Part shown: piece by piece, positions 1 through 8,204 of the stretch
How the letters are laid out: the number at the start of each line of letters is the position of its first letter
How positions within the stretch are numbered: the first letter of the stretch is position 1
Assembly (NCBI RefSeq): GCF_007994075.1
Contig: NZ_VIWU01000001.1
Span: 2,170,001-2,234,000, forward strand
Source of the DNA: Pseudonocardia hierapolitana
GTDB lineage: Bacteria > Actinomycetota > Actinomycetes > Mycobacteriales > Pseudonocardiaceae
Reading direction: 5' to 3'
Length of the DNA: 64,000 bases
Made by a program: the position numbers and the translations under genes
Notes under the pieces: model-generated
What the model was told of the DNA's origin: nothing
Database searches by the model: none
The model's input: the letters and a program-made list of their open reading frames with translations, nothing else

Positions 1-368
1 AAGGCGGGGTGGCCGGTCAGCCCGTCCATCAGGTCCAGCAGCTCGGGCCGCACCCGCTGGGCCCGCGAGCCCGGCCGCGGGCGCTCGGGCACCCCGTCCC
101 GCGCCAGGTTGATCAGGTGGGCCCGCTCGGCGTCGTCGAGGCGCAGCGCGGTGGCGACGGCCTCGACGACCGAGTGCGACGGGTGCTGGTGGCGGCCCTG
201 CTCCAGCCGTGTGTAGTAGTCCACCGAGACGCCCGCGAGCTGCGCCAGCTCCTCGCGCCGCAGACCGGGAACCCGACGGTTCACCCCCGCGGGTGGCAGG
301 CCGACGTCCTCCGGCCGCGTACGGGCGCGCAGCGCCTTGAGGTACTCGCCCAGCTCACGACCGGCCAT
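1..368 (-). CDS. XRE-family regulator (MmyB-like), 3' end outside window
   Basis: The gene starts at 368 and runs off the left edge, so only about the first 122 residues are visible. It begins MAGRELGEYLKALRARTRPEDVG and contains a helix-turn-helix around residues 35-60 (GLRREELAQLAGVSVDYYTRLEQGR), the signature of actinobacterial XRE regulators with a C-terminal MmyB-like ligand-binding domain. That second domain would lie outside the window. It sits 11 nt downstream of another regulator of the same family on the same strand, so the two are probably co-transcribed tandem paralogues. The ligand is unknown. No convincing SD precedes the ATG, and a second, out-of-frame ATG lies 8 nt upstream. 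Confidence 0.85.
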   Translation of the reverse strand, partial: MAGRELGEYLKALRARTRPEDVGLPPAGVNRRVPGLRREELAQLAGVSVDYYTRLEQGRHQHPSHSVVEAVATALRLDDAERAHLINLARDGVPERPRPGSRAQRVRPELLDLMDGLTGHPA

Positions 369-379
369 GCGTCCATGGT

Positions 380-1372
380 TCACCAGACACGCCCGCTCCG
401 GACCGCGGAAGGTGGGGTGTGCCGTTCCCAGGCACGGCCGGGCCGGTCCGGCCCGTCGAGCGGCACGGTGGTGAAGTCGTCGTGTCTAACGGACCGGTGC
501 ACTCCACGGAGCGCGGCCCTATCCGGCGGACCAGCGATCAAGGCGAGCCGCAGCTTGGTCTCGTCCGCACTGCCGGGCACGGCGGTCATGATCACGATCT
601 TGAGCTCGGTGTCACCGTCGGTCAGCACGTCGCAGTCCACCGTGATCGGCCCGACCGATGGATGGTCGACGGTTTTGTGGTCCTCACGGTGGGCGGCCAC
701 CGTACCGGCGCCCCACAGCTCGGCGAACCGCCGGTTGCCCGCACGCAATCCGCGGATCAGTTCTGCCAGGCGCGTGTCGTGCGGGAAGCGGCCGGTGGCG
801 CGGCGCAGGTCGGACACGACGGCGGCGTCCGTGGTGTCCCTGTCCCGTTCGGCCACCGGCCATCGGGCGAGGTGAGCGGGACCGGTGTCGACCGGGAACC
901 TGTCGCGGGCGAAGTTGCGCAGCTGCGGGGGCGACGACGAGGGTTCGCCGAGCAGCGCTGCCCAACCCCGGTTCCACCAGATCAGCTGCCAATCCGCGGC
1001 GAACACGGCGACCGCGACGTCCCCGAGCCGGGTGAGCACCCGGCGGACGCCGGGCGGGATGTGGTCGGAGATCGCGCCATCTGCGGGCGGGACGAGGTGG
1101 GCCAGCCGGTACAGGTGGTCCCGCTCGGCGGCGGACAGCTGCAGGGCGCGTGCCAAGGAGGCCACCACCTGCGCCGAGGGCGTCGTGGCCCGCCCCTGCT
1201 CGAGACGCACGACGTAGTCGACCGACACGCCGGCGAGTTCGGCGAGCTCCTCGCGGCGCAGCCCGACCGCGCGGCGCGTGCGGCCCACCGGCAGCGCCGC
1301 GGCCGACGGGGGCAGCCGGTCCCGCCAGGTGCGGATCATCGGACCGAGCCCGGTCCCGGGTGTCGCCGACAT
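380..1372 (-). CDS. XRE-family regulator with MmyB-like ligand domain
   Basis: A cytoplasmic DNA-binding regulator of about 330 residues. The helix-turn-helix is near residues 30-75 (GLRREELAELAGVSVDYVVRLEQGR). It is followed by the PAS-like MmyB domain with its typical WNRGWAALLG and NFARDRF segments and the late HPSVGPITVDCDVL stretch. The start at 1372 (MSATPGTGLGPM) is preferred to an upstream ATG at 1435 because it matches the usual family length. The gene is divergent from the SDR at 1486, the common arrangement in which this family represses a neighbouring short-chain dehydrogenase. That regulatory link is inferred. The C-terminal 40 residues are basic and not family-typical. Confidence 0.88.
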   Translation of the reverse strand: MSATPGTGLGPMIRTWRDRLPPSAAALPVGRTRRAVGLRREELAELAGVSVDYVVRLEQGRATTPSAQVVASLARALQLSAAERDHLYRLAHLVPPADGAISDHIPPGVRRVLTRLGDVAVAVFAADWQLIWWNRGWAALLGEPSSSPPQLRNFARDRFPVDTGPAHLARWPVAERDRDTTDAAVVSDLRRATGRFPHDTRLAELIRGLRAGNRRFAELWGAGTVAAHREDHKTVDHPSVGPITVDCDVLTDGDTELKIVIMTAVPGSADETKLRLALIAGPPDRAALRGVHRSVRHDDFTTVPLDGPDRPGRAWERHTPPSAVRSGRVW

Positions 1373-1485
1373 GTCACCAGCGTCCCGCATCCGGACCGCC
1401 TCGGGTGGCGATGATGGTGGTACTGCCGTTCCCACCGTCGAGGCGTCCCTGGCAGAGCACCCCGGCGTGGACGAACGTCGAACAC

Positions 1486-2184
1486 ATGACGATCACCTTC
1501 ATCACCGGCGCGAACAAGGGGCTCGGCCACGAGACCGCACGGCGCCTCATCGAACTCGGACACACCGTGCTGATCGGAGCGCGCGACCCCGAACGGGGCG
1601 AAGCGGCCGCCGCCGCGCTCGGCGCACGGTTCGTGCCCATCGACGTGACCGACGACGCGTCCGTCGCTGCAGCGGCCGCGAACGTCGCCGAGCGCGAGGG
1701 CTCGATCGACGTCCTGATCAACAACGCCGGCGTCCACGGCCCCGCCGGCGACCCCAGCACCCTGACCGGCGCCGACGTGCTCGGTGTCCTCGACGTCAAC
1801 GTCGCCGGTGTGGTCCGGACGACCACCGCGTTCCTGCCGCTGCTGCGGCGGTCACCGGACCCGGTCGTCGTCAACGTCAGCAGCGGGATGGGCTCGCTCG
1901 CCCACACCCACGACCCGTCGCGGGCCGAGTCCAAGGTCGTCGCGCCGCTCTACACCGCCTCGAAGGCGGCGCTCACGATGCTGACGACGCAGTACGCCAA
2001 GGCGTGGCCCGACATCCGCATCAACGCCGCCGATCCCGGCTACACGGCGACCGACCTCAACGGTCACAGCGGCCCGCAGACCGTCACCGAAGGCACGGAC
2101 GCCATCGTCGGCCTGGCAACCGAGAAGCCGGGCGCCGGCTCCGGACGCTTCGTCGACCGGACCGGTGAGATCACCTGGTCCTGA
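1486..2184 (+). CDS. SDR family NAD(P)-dependent oxidoreductase
   Basis: A short-chain dehydrogenase of 232 residues starting at the ATG MTITFITGANKG. The Rossmann nucleotide motif TGANKGLG is at residues 6-13, the NNAG motif near 81-84, and the catalytic Ser followed by YTASK near 157-161. The C-terminal segment DPGYTATDLNGHSGPQTVTEG is typical of the carbonyl-reductase-like SDRs found beside XRE/MmyB regulators in actinobacteria. The substrate cannot be read from the sequence. It is transcribed away from the XRE regulator at 380-1372 and is the likely target of it. Confidence 0.9.
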   Translation: MTITFITGANKGLGHETARRLIELGHTVLIGARDPERGEAAAAALGARFVPIDVTDDASVAAAAANVAEREGSIDVLINNAGVHGPAGDPSTLTGADVLGVLDVNVAGVVRTTTAFLPLLRRSPDPVVVNVSSGMGSLAHTHDPSRAESKVVAPLYTASKAALTMLTTQYAKAWPDIRINAADPGYTATDLNGHSGPQTVTEGTDAIVGLATEKPGAGSGRFVDRTGEITWS

Positions 2185-2218
2185 TCCCTGGGCAGCATCG
2201 CCGCCTCCCGGGAGCCGC

Positions 2219-2605
2219 TCAGAGGCCGGGCGTGCCCTCTTCGTCGAAGCGTGCGCGTGCTCGTTCGACGTCGGGCAGCGTCACGGTGGTCCACTGCAGG
2301 AGTGCGTCGATGAGGTCCTGCAGCGACTTCCCGAGCGCCGAGATGCGGTACTCGACGGCGACGGGCCGCGTGCTCGTGACGATGCGCTCGACCATCCCGT
2401 TGCGCTCCAGGCGCCGGAGGGTCGCCGTGAGCGACTTCTGCGTCACGAGGGGGATCGCGCGCCGGAGGTCGTTGAAGCGCAAGGGCCGCTCGCACAGGGC
2501 GTCGAGAACCTGGAGCGACCACTTGTCGAGCACCTGGTCGAGCAGCTCGCGGTGCCGCTCGGTGAGCTGAGGGCTGCCCGACGGAGATGGAGCGGTTTCC
2601 GCCAT
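2219..2605 (-). CDS. HxlR-family winged-helix transcriptional regulator
   Basis: A 128-residue regulator. The HxlR winged helix covers residues 15-105: LLDQVLDKWSLQVLDALCERPLRFNDLRRAIPLVTQKSLTATLRRLERNGMV is the classic recognition region, and the wing has VEYRISALGKSL. It lacks the Cys found in several redox-sensing HxlR members, so a small-molecule ligand is as likely as a thiol switch. The gene is divergent from the RidA-type protein at 2684. The 78-bp gap contains two near-identical ACCTAGTC repeats that could be its operators. Confidence 0.9.
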   Translation of the reverse strand: MAETAPSPSGSPQLTERHRELLDQVLDKWSLQVLDALCERPLRFNDLRRAIPLVTQKSLTATLRRLERNGMVERIVTSTRPVAVEYRISALGKSLQDLIDALLQWTTVTLPDVERARARFDEEGTPGL

Positions 2606-2606
2606 G

Positions 2607-2663
2607 ACACCTAGTCTCGTTGAAGTTCCCTTCGGACACCAGGTAGACGTTGGATACCTAGTC
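2607..2663. promoter_or_regulatory. Divergent promoter with repeated ACCTAGTC sites
   Basis: The gap between the HxlR gene and ridA-like gene carries ACACCTAGTC at 2607-2616 and ATACCTAGTC at 2654-2663, in the same orientation, 47 bp apart start to start. One copy abuts the HxlR start codon and the other lies just upstream of the RidA SD (GAAGGGA). The placement suits autorepression plus control of the divergent gene. HxlR operators are known to be short repeats. Assigning these to this HxlR is inference. Confidence 0.35.
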
Positions 2664-2683
2664 AACCAGCGAAGGGACCGCTC

Positions 2684-3094
2684 ATGGCAGTGCAACTGCT
2701 GACCCCGGAAGGCATGTTCGCCCCCGTTCCGTACCACCACGTGTCGATCGCCACGGGAGCCCGTCACGTGCACGTCGCCGGCCAGATCGCCCGCGACGCC
2801 GAGGGCAACCCGGTCGCGACGGGCGACCTCGCAGGCCAGGTCGCGCACGCGCTGCGCAGCACCGGGCGCGGCCTGGCAGGCGCCGGTGCGAGCTTCGCCG
2901 ACGTCGTGCGCCTCCGGTTCTTCGTCACGAACTGGAGTCCGGACAAGTACGACGACTTCGTCGCCGGCATCGAGCGCGTCGTGGACGAGCTGGGGATCCC
3001 GCGACCGCTGCCGCCGTTGTCGGCGATCGGCGTCGACTACCTGTTCGAGCCCGACGTGCTCGTCGAGGTCGAGGCCTACGCCGTCCTCGACTGA
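2684..3094 (+). CDS. RidA/YjgF-family protein
   Basis: A 136-residue protein starting MAVQLLTPEGMF, with a good SD (GAAGGGA) upstream. It has the RidA family pattern: HVAGQIARDAEGNPV near residues 29-43, VVRLRFFVTN near 73-82 and a C-terminal VLVEVEAYAVLD, where RidA proteins carry their trimer-forming strand and an acidic catalytic region. RidA proteins hydrolyse reactive enamine/imine intermediates of PLP enzymes. The Arg that defines the RidA subfamily in VRVFLT is only loosely matched, so this may be one of the other Rid subfamilies. Its last 19 bases overlap the convergent NmrA-like gene. Confidence 0.85.
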   Translation: MAVQLLTPEGMFAPVPYHHVSIATGARHVHVAGQIARDAEGNPVATGDLAGQVAHALRSTGRGLAGAGASFADVVRLRFFVTNWSPDKYDDFVAGIERVVDELGIPRPLPPLSAIGVDYLFEPDVLVEVEAYAVLD

Positions 3095-3984
3095 ACGCCG
3101 ACGGGGCCCGGCCCTCGCCCGAGCGCGGTCGCCAGGGTGGCGCGCAGCGTTCGCGGCGCGCGGCCCAGAAGGCCGGCCAGCGTCGGGTCCACGGTCGCGA
3201 AGTCGCCCTTCGCGGCGGCGGCGAACATGCCGACGAGGATGTCGGCCACGTGTTCGGGCGCACCGTGGGCGATCAGGCCGGCCCGGTAGTCGTCCGGTGG
3301 CACGACGACGCGGCGGATCGTCCGGCCCGTCACGTCGGACGCCAGTGCGGCCACCTCGGCCGTGTCGAGCGCCTCGGAGGCGGTCAGCGGGGGTGTCGGT
3401 CCGTCCAGGACAGCACCGGCCGGCGCCTCGTCGGTGAGCGCGATCGCGGCCGCCTCCGCGAGGTCGGCGTGCGCGGTCCATGCGACCGGGCCGTCATCCG
3501 GCACGGCGAGCTCGCCTGCGGCCAGCGCGCTCTGCACCAGCATGAGAGCCGACGACGCGTAGAAGCCGTTGCGCAGCGAGGTGAACGGCACGCCGGACGA
3601 ACGCAGGTCCTCCTCCGCGGCCGCGTGGTCGGGCATCGGTGCGAAGGGCGAGCCGGGCCGGGCTCCCATGTGACCGGTGTAGACGATGCGGGCGGCGCCC
3701 GCGTCGCGCGCAGCGTGGATGGCGGCGCGGTGCATGCCGACGGCGGTGGGTCCGGTGGTGTCGACGGACACCACGAGCACGCGGTCGGCCCCCTCGAAGG
3801 CGTGGGCGAGGGAGCCGGGGTCGGTGAAGTCACCCCTGCGGACGCGCACCCCGCGGTCGGCGAGCGGGCGGGCCGCGTGCGGATCGCGGACGCACACCCC
3901 GATCTCGTGCCCCGGGACGCGGTCCAGCAGGCGCTCGACCACGCTGCGGCCGAGCGCACCGTTGGCACCGGTGACGATGATCAT
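3076..3984 (-). CDS. NAD(P)H-binding NmrA-like protein
   Basis: An atypical SDR of 302 residues (NmrA/quinone-oxidoreductase-2-like). It starts MIIVTGANGALGRSVVERLL, giving a TGANGALG dinucleotide motif at residues 4-11. VRRGDFTDPGSLAHAFEGADRVL follows, with the typical FTSLRNGFYAS segment in mid protein. The start at 3984 has a GGAAGGAA SD and the Rossmann strand begins right after it, so the longer upstream frame is not used. The family includes NADPH:quinone reductases and redox-sensing transcription co-regulators. The role here is unknown. It is divergent from the LysR gene at 4110, its probable regulator. Confidence 0.88.
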   Translation of the reverse strand: MIIVTGANGALGRSVVERLLDRVPGHEIGVCVRDPHAARPLADRGVRVRRGDFTDPGSLAHAFEGADRVLVVSVDTTGPTAVGMHRAAIHAARDAGAARIVYTGHMGARPGSPFAPMPDHAAAEEDLRSSGVPFTSLRNGFYASSALMLVQSALAAGELAVPDDGPVAWTAHADLAEAAAIALTDEAPAGAVLDGPTPPLTASEALDTAEVAALASDVTGRTIRRVVVPPDDYRAGLIAHGAPEHVADILVGMFAAAAKGDFATVDPTLAGLLGRAPRTLRATLATALGRGPGPVGVQSRTA

Positions 3985-4109
3985 CAAGTTCCTTCCCTCT
4001 CGGTCACGACGACGGTGCCGCCTCCCCGCCCGGCACGGAAGGATCACGAGGGTCAGCGGTGTTGCCTCCAGGGACACACCGGCCGCAGCAGGAGCGGAGA
4101 GCTCGTGGG

Positions 4110-4985
4110 ATGACCGGACCGACGATCGAGTCCAGGGCACTGCGCTACTTCGTCGCGGTCGCCGAGGAGCTCAACTTCTCCCGCGCCGCCGATCGGCTCG
4201 GCATCTCCGCATCACCGCTGTCCCGGGCGATCCGCGCGCTCGAGGCCGACATGGGCGTCACCCTCCTGGAACGCAGCACCCACGGCGTCTCCCTCACCCC
4301 GGCCGGTGCCGTCCTCCTGGAGGAGGGACGCTCCGCGCTCGACGCCGCGCAGGCCGCCGTGCGCCGGGCCCAGCGCGCCGGCGCGTCCACGCCCCAGATC
4401 GTGCTGGCCGTCAAGGCGGACAGCGACGCCGGGCTGCTGGACGCCATCCTGGCCCGCTACGCCGCCCAGGACCCGGCGCTGCCGGTCACCGTCCGCCTGT
4501 GCGGGTGGGCCGAACAACCCCGCCTCCTGCGCCGGGGCGAAGCCGACGTCGCCTTGGTGCACGAGCCCTTCGACCGCACCGGCCTGGACGCCGAACCCGT
4601 CGCGGTCGAGCCCACCGTCGCCGCGGTCCCGGCCACCCACCCGCTGGCGCACGAGGGCCGCGCCACGCTCGCCGACCTGGGCCTGCCCATGACGGGCCCC
4701 TCCGACCTGGCCGGCGTCCGCCGCCACCAGGACAACCTGGTCGACCGGCACGGGATCCGGGACCTGGCCCAGCTCCTCGCCCTCGTGGAGCTCGGCCGCT
4801 TCGTCACGCTCGTGCCGCGTTCCGTCGCCGACCGGTACCCCCGCCGCGGCCTCGCCTACCTCGACGTGCCCGACGCGCCGCCTGCCGTCCTCGCCATCGC
4901 ATGGCCCCAGCAGTCCCGCTCGACCGCCGTCGCCGCCCTGGTCCGCGCCGCCACCGAACCCGAGCCGGCACAGCACGCGCTCTGA
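4110..4985 (+). CDS. LysR-family transcriptional regulator
   Basis: A 291-residue LysR-type regulator. The N-terminal winged helix is at residues 7-66 (ALRYFVAVAEELNFSRAADRLGISASPLSRAIRALEADMGVTLLERSTHGVSLTPAG). A substrate-binding domain resembling periplasmic-binding folds follows (residues 90-285), shorter than average at its C-terminus. ATG at 4110 is chosen because the HTH begins seven residues later and an AGGAGCGGAG SD precedes it. It is divergent from the NmrA-like gene at 3984, the usual position of a LysR target. The inducer is unknown. Confidence 0.9.
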   Translation: MTGPTIESRALRYFVAVAEELNFSRAADRLGISASPLSRAIRALEADMGVTLLERSTHGVSLTPAGAVLLEEGRSALDAAQAAVRRAQRAGASTPQIVLAVKADSDAGLLDAILARYAAQDPALPVTVRLCGWAEQPRLLRRGEADVALVHEPFDRTGLDAEPVAVEPTVAAVPATHPLAHEGRATLADLGLPMTGPSDLAGVRRHQDNLVDRHGIRDLAQLLALVELGRFVTLVPRSVADRYPRRGLAYLDVPDAPPAVLAIAWPQQSRSTAVAALVRAATEPEPAQHAL

Positions 4986-4997
4986 CCCGGGCCGCCG

Positions 4998-5576
4998 TCA
5001 CCCGGAGTCGGCACGTGCCAGGTCGCTGAGCACAGCGAGACCGTCGCGTTGCAGCTCGACCAGGTCGCGGGTCTCGCCGGGGGCGATCCAGCGGGCGAAT
5101 GCCGTGCCGAACACCGATACGACGAGGTCGCCCGCCAGGCGGGCGGGCACATCGGCGACGCCGCGCGCGACGAGCGCGGCGGTCACGGCGCGGGAGAGCT
5201 TCGCGAGCTTGAGCAGCTCGCGCTCCTGCAGCTGCGCGTTCGCAGCGATGATCGCGTTGCGGGTCCGGGCGAACTCCCGGCCCCGCAGGTCCTGCAAGGC
5301 CCCTCCGCCGGCGTCGAGGGCCGCGATGAGCAGACCGGTCAGGGACGCGTCCGCGGGCGCACCGGCGATCGCGTCCACGAACACCGCTTCGAGCTGCTCC
5401 TCACCGGGGAACAGGACCTCGCGCTTGTCGGCGAAGTAGCGGAAGAACGTCCGCTCCGTCACCCCGGCCCGCTCGGCGATCCCGGCCACGGTCGTCGCCT
5501 CGTAGCCGTGCTCGGCGAACAGCTCCATCGCCGCCCGCTGCAGGCGATCGGACGCCCCGGGAGCCCACCGTGCCAT
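4998..5576 (-). CDS. TetR-family transcriptional regulator
   Basis: A 192-residue TetR regulator. The N-terminal HTH at residues 10-56 (RLQRAAMELFAEHGYEATTVAGIAERAGVTERTFFRYFADKREVL) is canonical, including the FFRYFADK end of the recognition helix. The C-terminal half is the alpha-helical ligand and dimer domain of unknown ligand. The start at 5576 probably heads a leaderless mRNA: a TACGCT hexamer lies 7 nt upstream on the minus strand. It is divergent from the epimerase and SDR operon at 5689. Two copies of a 15-bp palindrome lie between them, so this is likely a local repressor that also controls itself. Confidence 0.9.
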   Translation of the reverse strand: MARWAPGASDRLQRAAMELFAEHGYEATTVAGIAERAGVTERTFFRYFADKREVLFPGEEQLEAVFVDAIAGAPADASLTGLLIAALDAGGGALQDLRGREFARTRNAIIAANAQLQERELLKLAKLSRAVTAALVARGVADVPARLAGDLVVSVFGTAFARWIAPGETRDLVELQRDGLAVLSDLARADSG

Positions 5577-5583
5577 GCCCCAC

Positions 5584-5655
5584 AGCGTATCCGGCCCACC
5601 GGATGATGACAGAAGCTGACATCGCCGCTAGGCTCGCTGATGTCAGCTTCTGACA
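5584..5655. promoter_or_regulatory. Divergent promoter with two copies of a TetR-type operator
   Basis: TGACAGAAGCTGACA at 5607-5621 and TGTCAGCTTCTGACA at 5641-5655 share the dyad TGTCAG-N3-CTGACA; the second copy is perfect and the first has one mismatch. They are 34 bp apart. A plus-strand promoter fits between them: ATGACA (5606-5611), a 17-bp spacer, TAGGCT (5629-5634). One operator would cover the -35 and the other the start site. A minus-strand TACGCT (5584-5589) serves the TetR gene. Binding by the adjacent TetR protein is inferred. Confidence 0.7.
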
Positions 5656-5688
5656 TCGGTTCCGGCATCACTGAGGAGAACGAGCACC

Positions 5689-6594
5689 TTGCACGTCTAC
5701 GTCACCGGAGCATCCGGATTCATCGGCCGCGCCGTCGTCGCCGAGCTCGTCGCCGCGGGACACGAGGTGACCGGCCTGGCCCGCTCGGCGGCCTCGGCAA
5801 CCGCCATCACCGACCTGGGGGCCGCCGTCCACCGCGGCGACCTCGACGACCTCGACGGGATCCGCCGGGCCGCGACCGCGGCCGACGGCGTGGTCCACCT
5901 GGCGAACAAGCACGACTGGACCCACCCCGAGGTCTCCAACCGCGCCGAACGGGCCGCGGTCCGGACGATCAGCGACGCGCTCGCGGGCTCGGACCGGCCC
6001 TTCGTGTTCGCGTCCGGCCTCATCCTGCCCGGCCTGGGACGCCCGGCAACGGAGCAGGACCGCAGTCCCGCCGTCGGCCCGGGCTCACCGCGCGGCGGTG
6101 CCGAGAACCTCGCCCTGGCCTACGCGGACCGGGGGGTACGCGTCGTCTCCGCCCGCTTCGCGCCCACCGTGCACGGCGAGGGCGACCACGGATTCATCTC
6201 GATCATCGCCCGGGCCGCCCGTCGTCGCGGGGCCTCGGTCTACCCGGGTGAGGGTCGCAACCGCTGGCCCGCGGTCCACCGCTCCGACGCCGCACGCCTG
6301 GTCCGGCTCGGACTCGAGAAGGCTCCCGCCGGCACGATCCTGCACGCCGTCGACGAGGAGGGCGTGGCCGTCCGGGAGATCGCCGAGGCGCTCGCCGCCC
6401 GGCTCGGCGTGTCGGCGAAGTCGGCCCCGGCCGAGCAGATCGCCGAGGAGATCCCGTTCGTCGGCCGGTTCCTGGCCGCCGACAGCCCCGCCACCAGCGA
6501 CATCACGCGGAACCTGCTCGGCTGGCAGCCCACCGGCCCGACCCTCCTGGAGGACATCGCCGCGGGCCACTACGACCAGCCCGAGGACGCCTGA
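5689..6594 (+). CDS. NAD-dependent epimerase/dehydratase family protein (extended SDR)
   Basis: A 301-residue extended SDR beginning at a TTG start (read MHVYVTGASGFIGRAVVAEL) with GAGGAG as SD 10 nt upstream. TGASGFIG at residues 6-13 is the Rossmann motif. The usual catalytic Tyr-Lys pair is replaced by a divergent GSPRGGAENLALAYA stretch, as in the actinobacterial subgroup annotated as putative NAD-dependent epimerases or isoflavone-reductase-like proteins. ERWPAVHRSD-type residues (NRWPAVHRSDAARL) match that subgroup. The substrate is unknown. The downstream SDR begins one base after its stop, so the two form an operon behind the TetR-controlled promoter. Confidence 0.85.
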   Translation: MHVYVTGASGFIGRAVVAELVAAGHEVTGLARSAASATAITDLGAAVHRGDLDDLDGIRRAATAADGVVHLANKHDWTHPEVSNRAERAAVRTISDALAGSDRPFVFASGLILPGLGRPATEQDRSPAVGPGSPRGGAENLALAYADRGVRVVSARFAPTVHGEGDHGFISIIARAARRRGASVYPGEGRNRWPAVHRSDAARLVRLGLEKAPAGTILHAVDEEGVAVREIAEALAARLGVSAKSAPAEQIAEEIPFVGRFLAADSPATSDITRNLLGWQPTGPTLLEDIAAGHYDQPEDA

Positions 6595-6595
6595 G

Positions 6596-7339
6596 ATGCC
6601 CGAGCCCGCCGTCCTGATCACGGGTGGGACCAGCGGAATCGGCCGGGCGACGGCGGAGCTGCTCCACGACCGTGGATACCTGGTGATCGTCACCGGCCAG
6701 GACCCCGCCAGGGTCGCCGCCACCCGACGGGAGCTCCCCGATGGCGTCGTCGTCCTCCGGGCCGACGCACGGACCCTGGCAGACACCGACCGCGTGGCCG
6801 AGGAGGTCGGGGCGCGCTTCGGTGGGCTCACCGCCCTGTTCCTCAACGCCGGCATCACCCGACCGACCCCGCTGACCTCCCTGGACGAGGCGGCCTACGA
6901 CGACGCCTTCAGCACCAACACCAAGGGCCAGCTCTTCACCCTGGTGAAGCTGCTTCCACTGCTGACCGACGGCGCCTCGGTCGTCTTCACCGTCGGGATC
7001 GGCGCCACCCGCGGTATCCCGGGGGGCAGCGTCACGGCCGGCAGCCGGGGCGCCCTCCTCGCGATGATTCCCTCCCTCGCCCTCGAGCTGGCCCCGCGGC
7101 GGATCCGCGTCAACGCCGTGAGCCCGGGGGCCATCGACACGCCGATCTGGTCCAAGTCGGGTGCGCCTCCCGAGATGATCGCCGAGATCACGACGGAGAT
7201 GGCGGCGTCCATTCCGTTCGGCCGGTTCGGCACGGCCCGCGAGGTCGCCGAAGTCGTCGCCTTCCTCGCCTCCGACAAGGCCGGCTACGTCACCGGCCAG
7301 GACATCGTCGTCGGCGGCGGCAGCGGGCTTCGCGCCTGA
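6596..7339 (+). CDS. SDR family oxidoreductase
   Basis: A classical SDR of 247 residues starting MPEPAVLITGGTSGIGRATAELL. The TGGTSGIG motif is at residues 9-16, FLNAG near 81-85, and the C-terminal PGAIDTPIW and VTGQDIVVGGGSGL match the family. The usual YxxxK active site is not intact: the expected position reads GGSVTAGSRGALLAM, with no Tyr or Lys. The protein may therefore be catalytically altered or bind a ligand only, although the substrate-loop and cofactor motifs are kept. It directly follows the epimerase gene (ATG one base after its stop) and shares its TetR-controlled promoter. Confidence 0.87.
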   Translation: MPEPAVLITGGTSGIGRATAELLHDRGYLVIVTGQDPARVAATRRELPDGVVVLRADARTLADTDRVAEEVGARFGGLTALFLNAGITRPTPLTSLDEAAYDDAFSTNTKGQLFTLVKLLPLLTDGASVVFTVGIGATRGIPGGSVTAGSRGALLAMIPSLALELAPRRIRVNAVSPGAIDTPIWSKSGAPPEMIAEITTEMAASIPFGRFGTAREVAEVVAFLASDKAGYVTGQDIVVGGGSGLRA

Positions 7340-7384
7340 ACCACCGCCCGCTTCCCGTAGCCACGCCCGGGAGACGTCCCACGC

Positions 7385-8167
7385 TCAGGCCCGCGCGCCC
7401 CCGTCGACCGGCAGGACGGCGCCGGTGACGAACGACGCGCGATCGCTGAGCAGCCATGCCGCGGCCTGGGCGATCTCGTCGGGGTCTGCTCCTCGGCGGA
7501 GGGGCGTCGCCGCGACGAGCCGTTCCTGCAGGTCGGGCGTGTACTGCTCCCAGGTGCGGATCATGTCGGTGAGCGTGTTCCCGGGCGCGATGGCGTTGAC
7601 GCGGATCCCCTCGGGGCCGTAGGTGACGGCCGCCGACTCGGTGAGGCTGTTGACGGCCCGCTTCATGGCGCCGTAGGCGGGCAGCACGGGGTTGCCGCGC
7701 AGGCTGCCGACACTGGAGTTGTTCACGATGGCACCGGAACCGGCAGTCGCTCGGATGGCGTCGACCTCGGCGGCCATCGCCAGCCACGTCCCGCGGAGGT
7801 TCACCTCGTAGAGGTGGTCGAAGTCGGCCTGCGGAACCCTGTCGACCGGGACGGGCGGGGTGGCCGTCCCACCGTTGTTGAAGGCGACGTCGAGCCGGCC
7901 GAACAGCTCGACGGCGCGGTCGACGGCAGCCCGTACCTCAGCCGGTTCGGCCAGGTCGCACACGACGTGGTCGGCAGTGCCGCCGTTCGCCCGGATCTGT
8001 TCGGTGACGGCCTCGAGCTGCGCCTCTGTGCGGGCCGCCAGGAGGACCGTGGCGCCCTCCCGGGCGAACAGGCGGGCCGCGGCGGCGCCGATACCGCGGC
8101 CCGCGCCGGTGACGAAGGCGACCTTGCCGGAGAGCAGGCCGGTGGACGGGTTCTGTGTCGAGGTCAT
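7385..8167 (-). CDS. SDR family oxidoreductase
   Basis: A classical SDR of 260 residues starting MTSTQNPSTGLLSGKVAFVTGAGRGIG. The cofactor motif TGAGRGIG is near residues 20-27, the family NNAG is here NNGGT, the catalytic Ser is in NNSSVGS and the active site is YGAMK. The C-terminus FVTGAVLPVDGGARA is typical. The substrate is unknown. GGGTCGAGG serves as SD. It is divergent from the XRE/MmyB-like regulator at 8255, repeating the regulator/SDR arrangement at 380-2184. Confidence 0.92.
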   Translation of the reverse strand: MTSTQNPSTGLLSGKVAFVTGAGRGIGAAAARLFAREGATVLLAARTEAQLEAVTEQIRANGGTADHVVCDLAEPAEVRAAVDRAVELFGRLDVAFNNGGTATPPVPVDRVPQADFDHLYEVNLRGTWLAMAAEVDAIRATAGSGAIVNNSSVGSLRGNPVLPAYGAMKRAVNSLTESAAVTYGPEGIRVNAIAPGNTLTDMIRTWEQYTPDLQERLVAATPLRRGADPDEIAQAAAWLLSDRASFVTGAVLPVDGGARA

Positions 8168-8204
8168 GCCTCGACCCTGCGCCGAGCGCTGCTGTCTCAG
8201 CCAT

